Shown here in pieces: positions 15,983 to 23,655 of a stretch of 23,655 nt of DNA. The number at the start of each line of letters is the position of its first letter. Position 1 is the stretch's first letter. The notes beneath the pieces were generated by a model. That model saw only the letters and a program-made list of their open reading frames with translations. It made no database searches and was not told where the DNA came from. The DNA is from JADHUC01 sp964617665 (GTDB taxonomy: Bacteria; Planctomycetota; Planctomycetia; Pirellulales; Pirellulaceae): assembly GCA_964617665.1 (NCBI GenBank), contig CAZUAH010000190.1, forward strand, positions 1-23,655, in the 5' to 3' direction. The position numbers and the translations under genes are program-made.

Positions 15983-17446
15983 CTACTTCGGCGAGTTGTA
16001 CACTTCGGTTGTCGACAGCGTCGGACACGCGAGGCAACTGGTCAGTTTGATTCGGAGGCGGTCGGCTTTCACGCGTGGCGTGCGCAGGATTCGGCGTACG
16101 CCGATGGTTGCGCCTTTGGCGATCTGTTGCCAGTTGCCATCCACGCGTGCTTCGATCTCAAAGGACTCGACGCGTTGGCCAAGCTGGATGTACTCCTGTA
16201 GGCGGACGCGGTCGAATTCGATTGGCTTGCCGAAATCGACTTCCAACGTAGCCTGCCGAACATCGTCATCCGCAGCCCAATAAGTGTTTCGATCGCTATC
16301 TGTCAGGAGCTTCGGGCTGAAACGGTCGGACGCGCCGCGCGTGTTGTCGGCGGTCACCGGTTTGCTCTTGGCCAAGTCCGTCTTGAAAGTCTCGCTGAGA
16401 ACGTGGCCAAGTTCACTCAGTCGTTCGACGTCAATCTCGTGGAAAAGGCCGCGACGGTCAGGCGGCACGTTCAACAACAGATTGCAGCCCAGACCAACGC
16501 TGGCGTAGTAGATGTCCAGAAGCTGTTCGAGTGTCTTCACTTTGTCGTTCTGTGATTCGTGCCAGAACCAGCCCGGTCGGATCGACACGTCCACCTCGGC
16601 CGGCACCCAATGCGTGCCGCCTTTGTCGCCGTACCAAAGCGACTTCTTCACAGAGATCCCTGGCCATCTCCCGTCGCGATTGAATGTCGCCCAGTTCGGG
16701 TCGTAGCCGAATCCGCGCTCGTTCCCTACCCAGCGAATGTCCGGACCGCCGTCGCTGAACCGAATACAGCCAGGCTGTAGATCGCGGACGATTTTCCACG
16801 TGTCGGGCCATTCGTAATAAGTCTTTCGGTCGATGCGTCGAGTCTCTCGCGCTCCGCCATAATAGCCAGACCCGCCGTTGGCCCCGTCGTACCATGTCTC
16901 GAACACCTCGCCGTAGTTGCTCAGCAGTTCGCGCGTTTGGTTCTGGTAGTATTCGACATAAGCCGGCCGCGCATAATCTGCATGGTTCCGATCCCAAGGC
17001 GACAAATAGGCGCCGAACTTCAATCCATGCTTCTTGCACGCGTCCGACAAGTCTTTCACAACGTCGCCTTTGCCGCCCTTCCATGGACTATTCTTCACCG
17101 AGTGCTCCGTGTACTGGCTCGGCCAGAGGCAGAATCCGTCATGATGCTTGGCGGTCAGGATCAGGCCCTTCATGCCGGATTCCTTTGCCACCCGAGCCCA
17201 TTGTTCTGCATCCATCGCTGTTGGATTGAATAACTCCGGCGATTCCTCACCGCCGCCCCATTCACGGTCGGTGAACGTATTGATAGTGAAGTGAATGAAG
17301 CCGTAGTACTCCAGTTCATGCCACGCAAGATGTTGTTCGGACGGTACAGCGCCAAACGGTTCGGGCGGTTTGACTTCCGCAGCCGTGACGGCGTCGATCG
17401 CAAGAAACAGGCTGAATAGACCAGCGATTGTCGTTCGTGTGCTCAT
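15983..17446 (-). CDS. Secreted GH29 alpha-L-fucosidase with C-terminal F5/8-type (CBM32-like) domain
   Basis: The 487-residue product has a signal peptide (about 1-22). The GH29 barrel (about 30-350) is clear: GFIHFTINTFTDREWG near the start, LTAKHHDGFCLWPS with the family His-His-Asp-Gly-Phe (101-105), and FETWYDGANG with Asp187 as the expected nucleophile. PAEVDVSIRPGWFWH follows, with Glu284 the likely acid/base as in the GH29-B group, which favours alpha-1,3/1,4-linked fucose. LLLNVPPDRRG is also typical. Residues 365-485 form an F5/8 type C domain (LLTDSDRNTYWAADD; LEVDFGKPIEFDRVRLQEYI; VRRILRTPRVKADRLRIKL) that probably binds glycan. It removes L-fucose by a retaining mechanism in the periplasm or at the surface. 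AGGGAG eight bases upstream supports the start. It is divergent from the sulfatase gene with 185 bases between them. Confidence 0.95.
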   Translation of the reverse strand: MSTRTTIAGLFSLFLAIDAVTAAEVKPPEPFGAVPSEQHLAWHELEYYGFIHFTINTFTDREWGGGEESPELFNPTAMDAEQWARVAKESGMKGLILTAKHHDGFCLWPSQYTEHSVKNSPWKGGKGDVVKDLSDACKKHGLKFGAYLSPWDRNHADYARPAYVEYYQNQTRELLSNYGEVFETWYDGANGGSGYYGGARETRRIDRKTYYEWPDTWKIVRDLQPGCIRFSDGGPDIRWVGNERGFGYDPNWATFNRDGRWPGISVKKSLWYGDKGGTHWVPAEVDVSIRPGWFWHESQNDKVKTLEQLLDIYYASVGLGCNLLLNVPPDRRGLFHEIDVERLSELGHVLSETFKTDLAKSKPVTADNTRGASDRFSPKLLTDSDRNTYWAADDDVRQATLEVDFGKPIEFDRVRLQEYIQLGQRVESFEIEARVDGNWQQIAKGATIGVRRILRTPRVKADRLRIKLTSCLACPTLSTTEVYNSPK

Positions 17447-17620
17447 CGAAGCTACTCCCTCAAGTCGGTTTGTGTTGTCGTGCCAGTTGCATCGTCTCGA
17501 TCATCAGGATACCAAAAACGTGTCGTCGATGCGGTAGCCCGTCGAGAATCGAGTGGCTCGCGTGCAATTGCCATCGGCCAAATGTACAATGTTGCCTTAC
17601 CGAAACGCGCCGTCCAGAGA

Positions 17621-17624
17621 AGGA
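17621..17624 (+). promoter_or_regulatory. Ribosome binding site choosing the start at 17632
   Basis: AGGA, within GAGAAGGA, lies seven bases before the ATG at 17632. The frame is open from 17428, but those 68 extra codons are Cys/Arg-rich and overlap the divergent fucosidase start, so they are unlikely to be translated. Confidence 0.6.
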
Positions 17625-17631
17625 ACTGCCG

Positions 17632-19149
17632 ATGAGCATCAGGCAACCGATCTGTCTTCTGCGATGTTCAAGTCGTCCCCTTGGCCCCGTGATTGCATTG
17701 GCAATCGTTGTTTCCATCGGCGCGGCGGCATCCGCATCGAACGAGGCGCAGCCGTCTGAGCGTCCCAACCTTGTGGTTGTATTATGCGACGATTTGGGCT
17801 ATGGCGATCTGGCCTGCTACGGACATCCGGTGATCCAGACTCCCAACGTTGATCGCTTCGCTGCCGAAAGCATGCGATTGACCAGTTGCTACGCCGCGGC
17901 TGCCAACTGCTCGCCGGCGCGCACCGGGATGATGACCGGGCGCACGCCATACCGCGTCGGCATCCACAACTGGATTCCTATGTTCTCGCCCATGCATGTG
18001 CGACGCGAGGAACTCACGGTGGCGACGCTGCTGCGCAATTCCGGCTACACCACATGCCACACAGGCAAATGGCACTTGAACGGCCGCTTCAACCTGTCGG
18101 GCCAACCGCAACCGTCCGATCACGGTTTCGACCATTGGTTCTCGACGCAAAACAACGCCTTGCCCAACCACCACAATCCCGACAACTTCGTACGCAACGG
18201 CAAACCGGTCGGGCTGCTAGAGGGCTATTCGGCTCAACTGGTTGCTGATGAAGCGATCCACTGGCTGCGGGACTTGCGCGACGCCACGAAGCCGTTCTTC
18301 CTGTTTGTCTGTTTCCACGAACCGCACGAGCCAATTGCAACCGACATGCGATTTGCCGACCTGTATCCATCGCCCGGTCTACCCACACGTGCCGCGCATC
18401 ACGGCAACGTTACACAGATGGACCACGCGTTTGGCCGGCTGATGAAGACGCTTGACGATCTTGATTTGCGGGACACCTCGTTGGTGTTCTTCACAAGCGA
18501 CAATGGTCCAGCGATCACAAGTCGACATCCGCACGGATCAGCAGGACCGCTGCGAGAGAAGAAGGGCCATGTATACGAAGGCGGAATACGCGTACCGGGC
18601 ATCATCCGCTGGCCGGGCTACACGAAACCGGGCACCAGCTGCGACGAACCGGTCAGCGGTGTGGACGTGCTGCCGACGTTCTGCGAGATTGCGGGCATCG
18701 GCCCGCCAACTGATCGCGCGATCGACGGTGCCAGTTTTCTGCCGATTCTTGATGGCGGGAAGATTGAACGCAAGACGCCCCTGTACTGGCAGTTCAACTG
18801 GGCTGGGAGCAAGCCAAAAGTCGCCATGCGAATGGGCGACTGGAAAATCTTGGCTCATTTGAATAACGCCGAATTGAAACGAGGCGCCGATATCGTGGCC
18901 AGTGACATGCAAGCTATCAAGACGGCCGAGTTGGCGACTTTCGAGTTGTACAACCTACGCAACGACATCGGCGAGACGACCGATCTGGCGGCGAAGGAGC
19001 CTGAACGTCTCGAGCAAATGGCAACCGTGCTGCGCAACCTTTACCAAGAGGTCCGCGACGAAAGTCCCGTATGGCCCGAATGGGAGTGGCCGCGTTACGA
19101 GGGCAAACGGATCATCTGGAAGCTGCCTCCGCCACCGCGGCGCCGATAG
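17632..19149 (+). CDS. Secreted S1-family sulfatase (formylglycine-dependent)
   Basis: The 506-residue product has a basic N-terminus and a hydrophobic signal (about 18-36). The S1 active site is complete: VVVLCDDLGYGDL (Asp53-Asp54, calcium ligands), NCSPARTGMMTGR with Cys93 in the C-x-P-x-R motif that is converted to formylglycine, TGKWHLNG (Lys146, His148), FHEPHEP, and FFTSDNGP (Asp290-Asn291, calcium ligands). It hydrolyses sulfate esters, probably on a carbohydrate, outside the cytoplasm. The maturation enzyme (FGE or anSME) is not in this window. The C-terminal subdomain (MRMGDWKILAHL; FELYNLRNDIGETTDLA) is typical of arylsulfatase A/GALNS-like members. The sulfated substrate cannot be read from sequence; the adjacent divergent fucosidase makes a sulfated fucose-containing glycan reasonable. 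It is probably the first gene of a run of three on this strand. Confidence 0.95.
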   Translation: MSIRQPICLLRCSSRPLGPVIALAIVVSIGAAASASNEAQPSERPNLVVVLCDDLGYGDLACYGHPVIQTPNVDRFAAESMRLTSCYAAAANCSPARTGMMTGRTPYRVGIHNWIPMFSPMHVRREELTVATLLRNSGYTTCHTGKWHLNGRFNLSGQPQPSDHGFDHWFSTQNNALPNHHNPDNFVRNGKPVGLLEGYSAQLVADEAIHWLRDLRDATKPFFLFVCFHEPHEPIATDMRFADLYPSPGLPTRAAHHGNVTQMDHAFGRLMKTLDDLDLRDTSLVFFTSDNGPAITSRHPHGSAGPLREKKGHVYEGGIRVPGIIRWPGYTKPGTSCDEPVSGVDVLPTFCEIAGIGPPTDRAIDGASFLPILDGGKIERKTPLYWQFNWAGSKPKVAMRMGDWKILAHLNNAELKRGADIVASDMQAIKTAELATFELYNLRNDIGETTDLAAKEPERLEQMATVLRNLYQEVRDESPVWPEWEWPRYEGKRIIWKLPPPPRRR

Positions 19150-19224
19150 GCCGTTCCAATATCGCACTGTTAGGAAGTATCGACGTGCAGAGAAACTGAA
19201 ACTGGACCTCACCGGGATGCGATC

Positions 19225-21150
19225 ATGAAAACGCAATTGACAACTGATTCAGTAGTCCTGTTGGCCATCGCTTTGGGCTGGGCCGTTCCTGCCTGGGCCG
19301 CACACACTGTGCTGGTCGAGGCCGAGAGTTTCGCCGAGCGGGGCGGTTGGGTGATCGACACGCAATCGATCGACCAGATGGGATCGCCTTATCTGCTCGC
19401 CCACGGCTTGGGCGTCCCCGTGATGGCTGCGAAGACAACGGTCGAACTGCCTGCGCCGGGACGATACCGCGTGTGGGTGCGCACTCGCGACTGGGTGGCA
19501 CCGTGGGATGTTTCCGGCTCGCCGGGCAAGTTTCAGTTGGTCGTCGACGGAAAGACGCTCAAGACCACGTTCGGCACTGAAGGCGCTGATTGGCACTGGC
19601 AAGACGGCGGTGCCGTTGACGTTACTGACACGAAACTGCAATTGACCCTGCACGATCTGACCGGCTTCGAAGGCCGTTGCGACGCCATCCTTCTGACAAC
19701 CGACACTGCACTGACTCCGCCGAATGACGGCGCCGAGATGGACTCGTGGCGCCGCCGACTGCTGAACCTGCCCGATGTGCCGCCGGACGCGGGGCAATTC
19801 GACCTGGTGGTGGTCGGCGGTGGTATGGCCGGTTGTTGCACCGCGGTCTCGGCAGCAAGGCTTGGCGTAAAGGTTGCCTTGATCCAGAACCGCCCGGTGT
19901 TGGGTGGCAACAATAGTTCCGAGGTGCGAGTCGGTCTGTCGGGGAAGATCCACCAACAGCCATTTCCGCGGCTGGGCGATTTAATCGACGAGATCGGCCC
20001 CGTCGGGTATTGGAACAACCGCGAAGCGCTGGCCGATCCCGATACCCCGCGCAGTCGTAAGATCCTTGAAGCGATCAAGCAAGATCCCCGCAAGACAACT
20101 CACAACGCAGGTCCCGCCTCGAACTATGAAGACGACAAGAAGTTCTACGTCGTATCGTCGGAACCGAACATTCGCCTTTTCCTCGACACACACGCCTTCC
20201 GCGTCGAGAAGGACGGTTCGCGAATCAAAGCCGTCATCGCCCGCAGCACGGCGGACAGCCGCGAGATGCGTTTTCCCGCTCGCTGGTTTGTCGACTGCAC
20301 GGGCGACGGGAATCTTGGCTTCTCAGCCGGCGCCGACTTTCGCATCGGCCGCGAGAGTCGGGCCGACACTGGCGAATCGCGAGCACCCGAAAAGGCGGAC
20401 CAATTGGTCATGGGCACGTCGGTGCAGTGGTACACGGATGTGGAGAAGGCGTCTAGTGAGTTTCCTCGATGTCCTTGGGCCGTGCAGTTCAACGAACGGA
20501 CTCGTCAGGCGGTCACGCGAGGCGACTGGGACTGGGAAACCGGTATGAACCGGAACCAGATCACCGAGATCGAGCGGATTCGTGACTACGCGTTGCGCGT
20601 CGTCTACGGCAACTGGTCGTACTTGAAGAACGACAGCCCCAACAAAGAAAAATACGCCAAACGACGACTTGCGTGGATCGCTTATATCGGCGGCAAACGC
20701 GAATCACGGCGACTGTTGGGCGACGTTATCCTGCAGGAGCAGGACATTATGCAGCAGAAGCCGTATCCCGACGCCTGCGTCACGACGACCTGGGGAATCG
20801 ACCTGCACTTTCCGCGTCCGGAGAACACTGAGCATTTTCCAGGCGAGGAATTCCGCTCGATCGCTCGGACCACTCGGATCAAACCGTACTCGATACCGTT
20901 TCGCTGCCTGTACAGCCGCAACATCCCGAACCTGATGATGGCCGGTCGCAATATCAGCGTCACTCACGTAGCGTTGGGCACGGTTCGCGTGCAGCGAACC
21001 ACGGGCATGATGGGCGAAGTCGTTGGGATGGCAGCCTCGCTGTGCAAGAAACACAACGTCGATCCACGTGGCGTGTACGAGCGGCACGTGGATGAACTGA
21101 AGCAGTTAATGAAACGTGGCGTCGGCAAGACGTCGCTAACGGGGAAATGA
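19225..21150 (+). CDS. Secreted FAD-dependent oxidoreductase with N-terminal carbohydrate-binding-like domain
   Basis: The 641-residue product has a signal peptide (about 1-26). Residues 28-160 form a beta-sandwich-like domain (VLVEAESFAERGGWVIDT; GRYRVWVRTRDW; FQLVVDGKTLKTTFGTEG) like those found in glycan-active proteins and in members annotated as xanthan lyase-related. From about 193 the FAD_oxidored fold begins: DLVVVGGGMAGCCTAVSAA is the dinucleotide-binding turn, NRPVLGGNNSSEVRVGLSG follows, WFVDCTGDGNLGFSAGADF is the second FAD contact, and MMAGRNISVTHVALGTVRVQ closes the site. The family's substrates are mostly unknown. A secreted flavoprotein beside a fucosidase and sulfatase suggests oxidation of a sugar or a glycan fragment, which is inference. 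It follows the sulfatase by 75 bases and ends 3 bases before the amidohydrolase start. No dedicated electron acceptor gene is seen next to it. Confidence 0.9.
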   Translation: MKTQLTTDSVVLLAIALGWAVPAWAAHTVLVEAESFAERGGWVIDTQSIDQMGSPYLLAHGLGVPVMAAKTTVELPAPGRYRVWVRTRDWVAPWDVSGSPGKFQLVVDGKTLKTTFGTEGADWHWQDGGAVDVTDTKLQLTLHDLTGFEGRCDAILLTTDTALTPPNDGAEMDSWRRRLLNLPDVPPDAGQFDLVVVGGGMAGCCTAVSAARLGVKVALIQNRPVLGGNNSSEVRVGLSGKIHQQPFPRLGDLIDEIGPVGYWNNREALADPDTPRSRKILEAIKQDPRKTTHNAGPASNYEDDKKFYVVSSEPNIRLFLDTHAFRVEKDGSRIKAVIARSTADSREMRFPARWFVDCTGDGNLGFSAGADFRIGRESRADTGESRAPEKADQLVMGTSVQWYTDVEKASSEFPRCPWAVQFNERTRQAVTRGDWDWETGMNRNQITEIERIRDYALRVVYGNWSYLKNDSPNKEKYAKRRLAWIAYIGGKRESRRLLGDVILQEQDIMQQKPYPDACVTTTWGIDLHFPRPENTEHFPGEEFRSIARTTRIKPYSIPFRCLYSRNIPNLMMAGRNISVTHVALGTVRVQRTTGMMGEVVGMAASLCKKHNVDPRGVYERHVDELKQLMKRGVGKTSLTGK

Positions 21151-21182
21151 TCAATGACCAAGCACCAATGTCCAATGACATG
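21151..21182 (+). repeat. Short CAATG-rich repeat remnant at a gene start
   Basis: The stretch from 21151 contains three spaced copies of a CAATG core (CAATGACC, CAATGTCC, CAATGACA). This wording, including the ACCAAGCACCAATG link, is familiar from intergenic DNA of planctomycetes and related phyla. Here it spans the likely start codon and first residues of the amidohydrolase gene. Confidence 0.4.
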
Positions 21183-22140
21183 TGAGTCGCCGACTGACGA
21201 ACAGAAGTCGGCCGGTGGTGTGACCCGACGAGACTTTCTTCGTGCCGGCGCGGCAGTCGCCGCCTCCTCCGCGTTGATCGGGGCCGGCGTGGCGGCGGAT
21301 AAGATCGGTGACGGTTACATCGACGCTCATGTACACGTCTGGACATCGGATACGAAACGCTATCCGCTCAAGGCCGGCTATCCCAAAGAGAGGATGCGTG
21401 CTCCCAGCTTTACGCCGGAGGAGCTATTTACTCACACGCGTCCATGTGGCGTCGACCGTGTCGTCCTGATCCAGATGAGCTACTACGGATACGACAATTC
21501 TTACATGCTCGACATGATGCGGAAGCACAAAGGCGTCTTCTCCGGCGTGGCGGTCATTGATCGGGAAGACAAGCCGCGCGAAACGATGCTCGATCTAGCC
21601 CGTCAGGGTGTCCGAGGATTTCGTATCACGGCCGGGCGGCTACCACCCGATCGCTGGCTCGATGGGGACGGGATGGCCGCTATGTGGCAATGCGGCGCGG
21701 ACGAGCATCTGGCAATGTGTCCATTGATCAATCCCCAGCACCTGCCGGCCATAGATCGAATGTGCAAGCAGTTTCCCGGAACGCCGGTCGTGATCGACCA
21801 CTTCGCGCGCATCGGCATCGACGGCCAGTTCCGCAAGGCCGATCTGGACAACCTCTGTGGCCTGGCGCGGCACAAAAACGTGCACGTCAAGGTCTCGGCC
21901 TTCAGTGCATTGGGCCGGAAGGAATCACCTTACCTCGATTTGGCCCCCATGTTCCGACGCGTACTGGACGCCTTCGGCCCCGAGCGACTGATGTGGGCCA
22001 CCGACGGCCCATGGCAGATGATGGGCGGTCACAAGTACAAGGATTCAATCGACCTGATCCGCGTCCGTCTGAATTTCCTGACAGACAACGACCGCCAGTG
22101 GCTCCTTCGCAAAACGGCGCAGAGGGTGTTCTTCTCTTGA
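21154..22140 (+). CDS. Tat-exported amidohydrolase family protein (lactonase-like)
   Basis: The 328-residue product has a twin-arginine signal (VTRRDFLRAGAAVAASSALIG, about 23-43). The rest is an amidohydrolase_2-type TIM barrel: DAHVHVW (His59, His61) on strand 1, RGFRITAGR, VVIDHFARIG (Asp215, His216), VHVKVSAFS (Lys246) and MWATDGPW (Asp284) at the end. This group includes L-fuconolactone hydrolases, 4-sulfomuconolactone hydrolases and 2-pyrone-4,6-dicarboxylate hydrolases, so a lactone substrate is plausible; with a fucosidase nearby, L-fuconolactone or a similar sugar lactone is an attractive but unproven guess. Tat export points to a folded, metal-loaded enzyme in the periplasm. The start is uncertain: ATGs at 21154 and 21175 both lie in a repeat-like stretch, and a GTG at 21220 would also give a full Tat signal. 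It sits three bases after the FAD gene, suggesting coupled translation. Confidence 0.88.
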   Translation: MTKHQCPMTCESPTDEQKSAGGVTRRDFLRAGAAVAASSALIGAGVAADKIGDGYIDAHVHVWTSDTKRYPLKAGYPKERMRAPSFTPEELFTHTRPCGVDRVVLIQMSYYGYDNSYMLDMMRKHKGVFSGVAVIDREDKPRETMLDLARQGVRGFRITAGRLPPDRWLDGDGMAAMWQCGADEHLAMCPLINPQHLPAIDRMCKQFPGTPVVIDHFARIGIDGQFRKADLDNLCGLARHKNVHVKVSAFSALGRKESPYLDLAPMFRRVLDAFGPERLMWATDGPWQMMGGHKYKDSIDLIRVRLNFLTDNDRQWLLRKTAQRVFFS

Positions 22141-22144
22141 CCAG

Positions 22145-23464
22145 CTAAAGCGTCCAGCCTTTCCGGTATTCTCGCTGGATGAATGCGTCGGCTTCCGGGC
22201 AACCGATGGCTTTCAGGTTCTTGGCGTCCCAGTTGAGCTTCTTGCCGGTGCGCAATGCGACGTTGCACAATAGTGCTGCTTCGGTCAGTGCGCCCGAGTA
22301 GTCGAAGTTGCATGTCGTGGGCCCGCCCGTCTTGCACGCTTCGGTCCATTCACGGTGGTGGCCAATCGAATTGGGGATGAATGGCTCAGGCGGTTTGAAG
22401 TCGGCGAACTTCTCTTCGGGCAACAACTGGTGTTTGCCGTAGTCGGAGATCAGCATCCCGTCCGATCCGATGAATAGTACTGCGCTTCCCCATCGCGGGA
22501 TCTTCTTCTCCTTCATAAACGCCGGATAGGGGCCGCCGTTGTACCAGTTCAACGTGACCGGCGGCAGGTCGCCGCGCGCGGGGTGTTCCTGCTTGGCGAT
22601 CGTCCAGCGAGCGGCGCTTTCAGGATGGACCGGCCCTTCGGCTTCCACCGAGGTCGGATGCCGCAGCTTCAACGCCCAAAATGCCAAATCGCAGTAGTGG
22701 CAGAAGAAGTCTCCCAGTTGTCCATTGGCGAAATTCCACCAGTATCGCCAACCGAACGGCGCGTAAGTTGGATGGTACGGTCGGTACGGTGCTGGCCCCA
22801 GCCACAGATCCCAGTCGAGCGTCTCCGGCACTGGCGGTTGGTCCGAGGGAGCGTCAGGCTGTGACATGTTGGTCGGCTTGGGCGATCCCTTGAAATTCGC
22901 ACCAAGCCACACATGGACCTCGCGTATCGACCCGACCGCGCCACTCTGCACGAGTTCGACAACGCGGCGGTAATTGGTGCCCGCGTGAATTTGCGTTCCG
23001 AGTTGCGTAACCAGCTTGTTTTCGCGCGCGACATCGGCCATGACCCGCGCTTCGTACACGCTGTGGGTAAGCGGCTTTTCGCAGTAGCAGTGTTTACCAA
23101 GCTTCATGGCCATCACGCCGGCCGGGGCATGCGTATGGTCGGGCGTGCCGATGACTACCGCGTCGATCTGGTTGTGGATCTCGTCCAGCATCTTGCGAAA
23201 GTCTTTGAATTGCCTGGCCTTTGGATAGCGTTGGAACGTCTGTGCAGCACGCTTCTCGTCGACGTCACACAAAGCCACGAGATTCTCGTGCGCCGTGCCG
23301 TTCACATCACCAGCGCCTCGACCACCGACTCCGATGCCGGCGATGTTCAGCTTCTCGTTGGGCGAGTCTGCCTGCGCTCTCGCAAGACTTCCGGTGGCGG
23401 TCCAAATGCCGGCGGCCACGGTGGCAGTGCGGAGCATTTCACGGCGGGTAATCAGATCGGACAT
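22145..23464 (-). CDS. Tat-exported Gfo/Idh/MocA-family oxidoreductase
   Basis: The 439-residue product begins with a twin-arginine signal (ITRREMLRTATVAAG, likely cut after ARA near 30). The Rossmann domain follows: LNIAGIGVGGRGAGDV (about 39-54), NLVALCDVD, DAVVIGTPDHTHAP, then the family motif CEKPLTHS (128-135), whose Lys and Pro lie by the nicotinamide. The C-terminal alpha/beta domain has GQLGDFFCHYCDLAFWALK, with the His commonly taken as catalytic. Members use tightly bound NAD(P) to oxidise or reduce sugars and inositols, or act through 3-keto sugar intermediates. Tat export with the cofactor already bound fits a periplasmic role. It is convergent with the amidohydrolase gene, with only four bases between the stop codons. 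The frame is open from 23512, but the ATG at 23464 has GAGGAGA seven bases upstream and starts the Tat signal directly. The sugar substrate is unknown. Confidence 0.93.
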   Translation of the reverse strand: MSDLITRREMLRTATVAAGIWTATGSLARAQADSPNEKLNIAGIGVGGRGAGDVNGTAHENLVALCDVDEKRAAQTFQRYPKARQFKDFRKMLDEIHNQIDAVVIGTPDHTHAPAGVMAMKLGKHCYCEKPLTHSVYEARVMADVARENKLVTQLGTQIHAGTNYRRVVELVQSGAVGSIREVHVWLGANFKGSPKPTNMSQPDAPSDQPPVPETLDWDLWLGPAPYRPYHPTYAPFGWRYWWNFANGQLGDFFCHYCDLAFWALKLRHPTSVEAEGPVHPESAARWTIAKQEHPARGDLPPVTLNWYNGGPYPAFMKEKKIPRWGSAVLFIGSDGMLISDYGKHQLLPEEKFADFKPPEPFIPNSIGHHREWTEACKTGGPTTCNFDYSGALTEAALLCNVALRTGKKLNWDAKNLKAIGCPEADAFIQREYRKGWTL

Positions 23465-23471
23465 AACGAGT

Positions 23472-23478
23472 TCTCCTC
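23472..23478 (-). promoter_or_regulatory. Ribosome binding site choosing the start at 23464
   Basis: On the minus strand GAGGAGA lies seven bases before the ATG at 23462-23464, a near-ideal site. A TATACT (23528-23533) about 63 bases upstream could be a -10 box, but no good -35 partner was seen. Confidence 0.6.
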
Positions 23479-23655
23479 GTGCAGGTGTGGGTGAGCTTGG
23501 GGTGTGGGCCACTGCAGCATCGTCGCCAGTATACCGTAAAGCAAGGCGGATGTGGGAACCAGTGCTTTGTCCAACCTCAGAATTCGGGTTGGGTGGCCGG
23601 GGCTCGGGTGCACCAAAGTTGCTATAGCGTAAATATTCCGATCGTTCGGGTTTTG

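Noticed and set aside
17568..17590. Possible promoter before the sulfatase gene (TTGCCA and TACAAT)
   Set aside because: Both boxes match five of six bases, but they are only 11 bases apart, too close for a sigma-70 promoter.
17428..17631. N-terminal extension of the sulfatase frame
   Set aside because: It is Cys/Arg-rich, overlaps the divergent fucosidase start, and would bury the signal peptide; the ATG at 17632 has a good ribosome site.
1..23655. CRISPR array, tRNA, rRNA, integrase or prophage genes
   Set aside because: No spaced direct repeats, cloverleaf-like stretches, rRNA landmarks or recombinase motifs were seen on either strand.

Overview
The window looks like a chromosomal segment of a planctomycete, probably of the Pirellulales type. 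This is inferred from gene content: a planctomycete-style ECF sigma factor, a secreted sulfatase, Tat-exported Gfo/Idh/MocA and amidohydrolase proteins, large secreted multidomain glycosidase-like proteins, no SusC/SusD pair, and two kinds of imperfect hairpin repeat familiar from planctomycete intergenic DNA. No rRNA, tRNA, CRISPR array, transposase or phage gene was seen.

Left part (1-3210): the N-terminal part of an ECF sigma factor runs off the left edge on the minus strand. Next come a hairpin repeat (431-530), a secreted protein joining a TPR-like region to a C-terminal FMN-binding domain (plus strand), a secreted protein of unknown function with a propeller-like look (minus strand), and a second, MITE-like repeat (3048-3160).

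Middle part (3211-9594): a minus-strand operon, transcribed from about 9.78 kb downwards, encodes a tripartite export system. It has an HlyD-type periplasmic adaptor, a MacB-type ABC permease and a very long TolC-type outer membrane lipoprotein. The ATP-binding subunit is not in the window.

Right part (9970-23464): this reads as a carbohydrate-utilisation locus. It holds two large exported glycosidase-like proteins facing each other tail to tail, a GH29 alpha-L-fucosidase with a C-terminal carbohydrate-binding domain, an S1 formylglycine sulfatase, an FAD-dependent oxidoreductase with an N-terminal beta-sandwich-like domain, a Tat-exported amidohydrolase of the lactonase-like type, and a Tat-exported Gfo/Idh/MocA oxidoreductase. 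Fucosidase and sulfatase start back to back. The sulfatase, FAD protein and amidohydrolase form one plus-strand run with short gaps. The fucosidase and the 1181-residue protein form a minus-strand run. A plausible joint role is desulfation, fucose release and redox or lactone processing of a fucose-containing, possibly sulfated glycan outside the cytoplasm. The substrate is inferred from the enzyme mix, not shown.

Most promising for novelty are the two uncharacterised glycosidase-like proteins, the exported oxidoreductase plus lactonase-like set around the fucosidase, the TPR plus FMN-binding protein, and the TolC homologue with a roughly 240-residue helical insertion.
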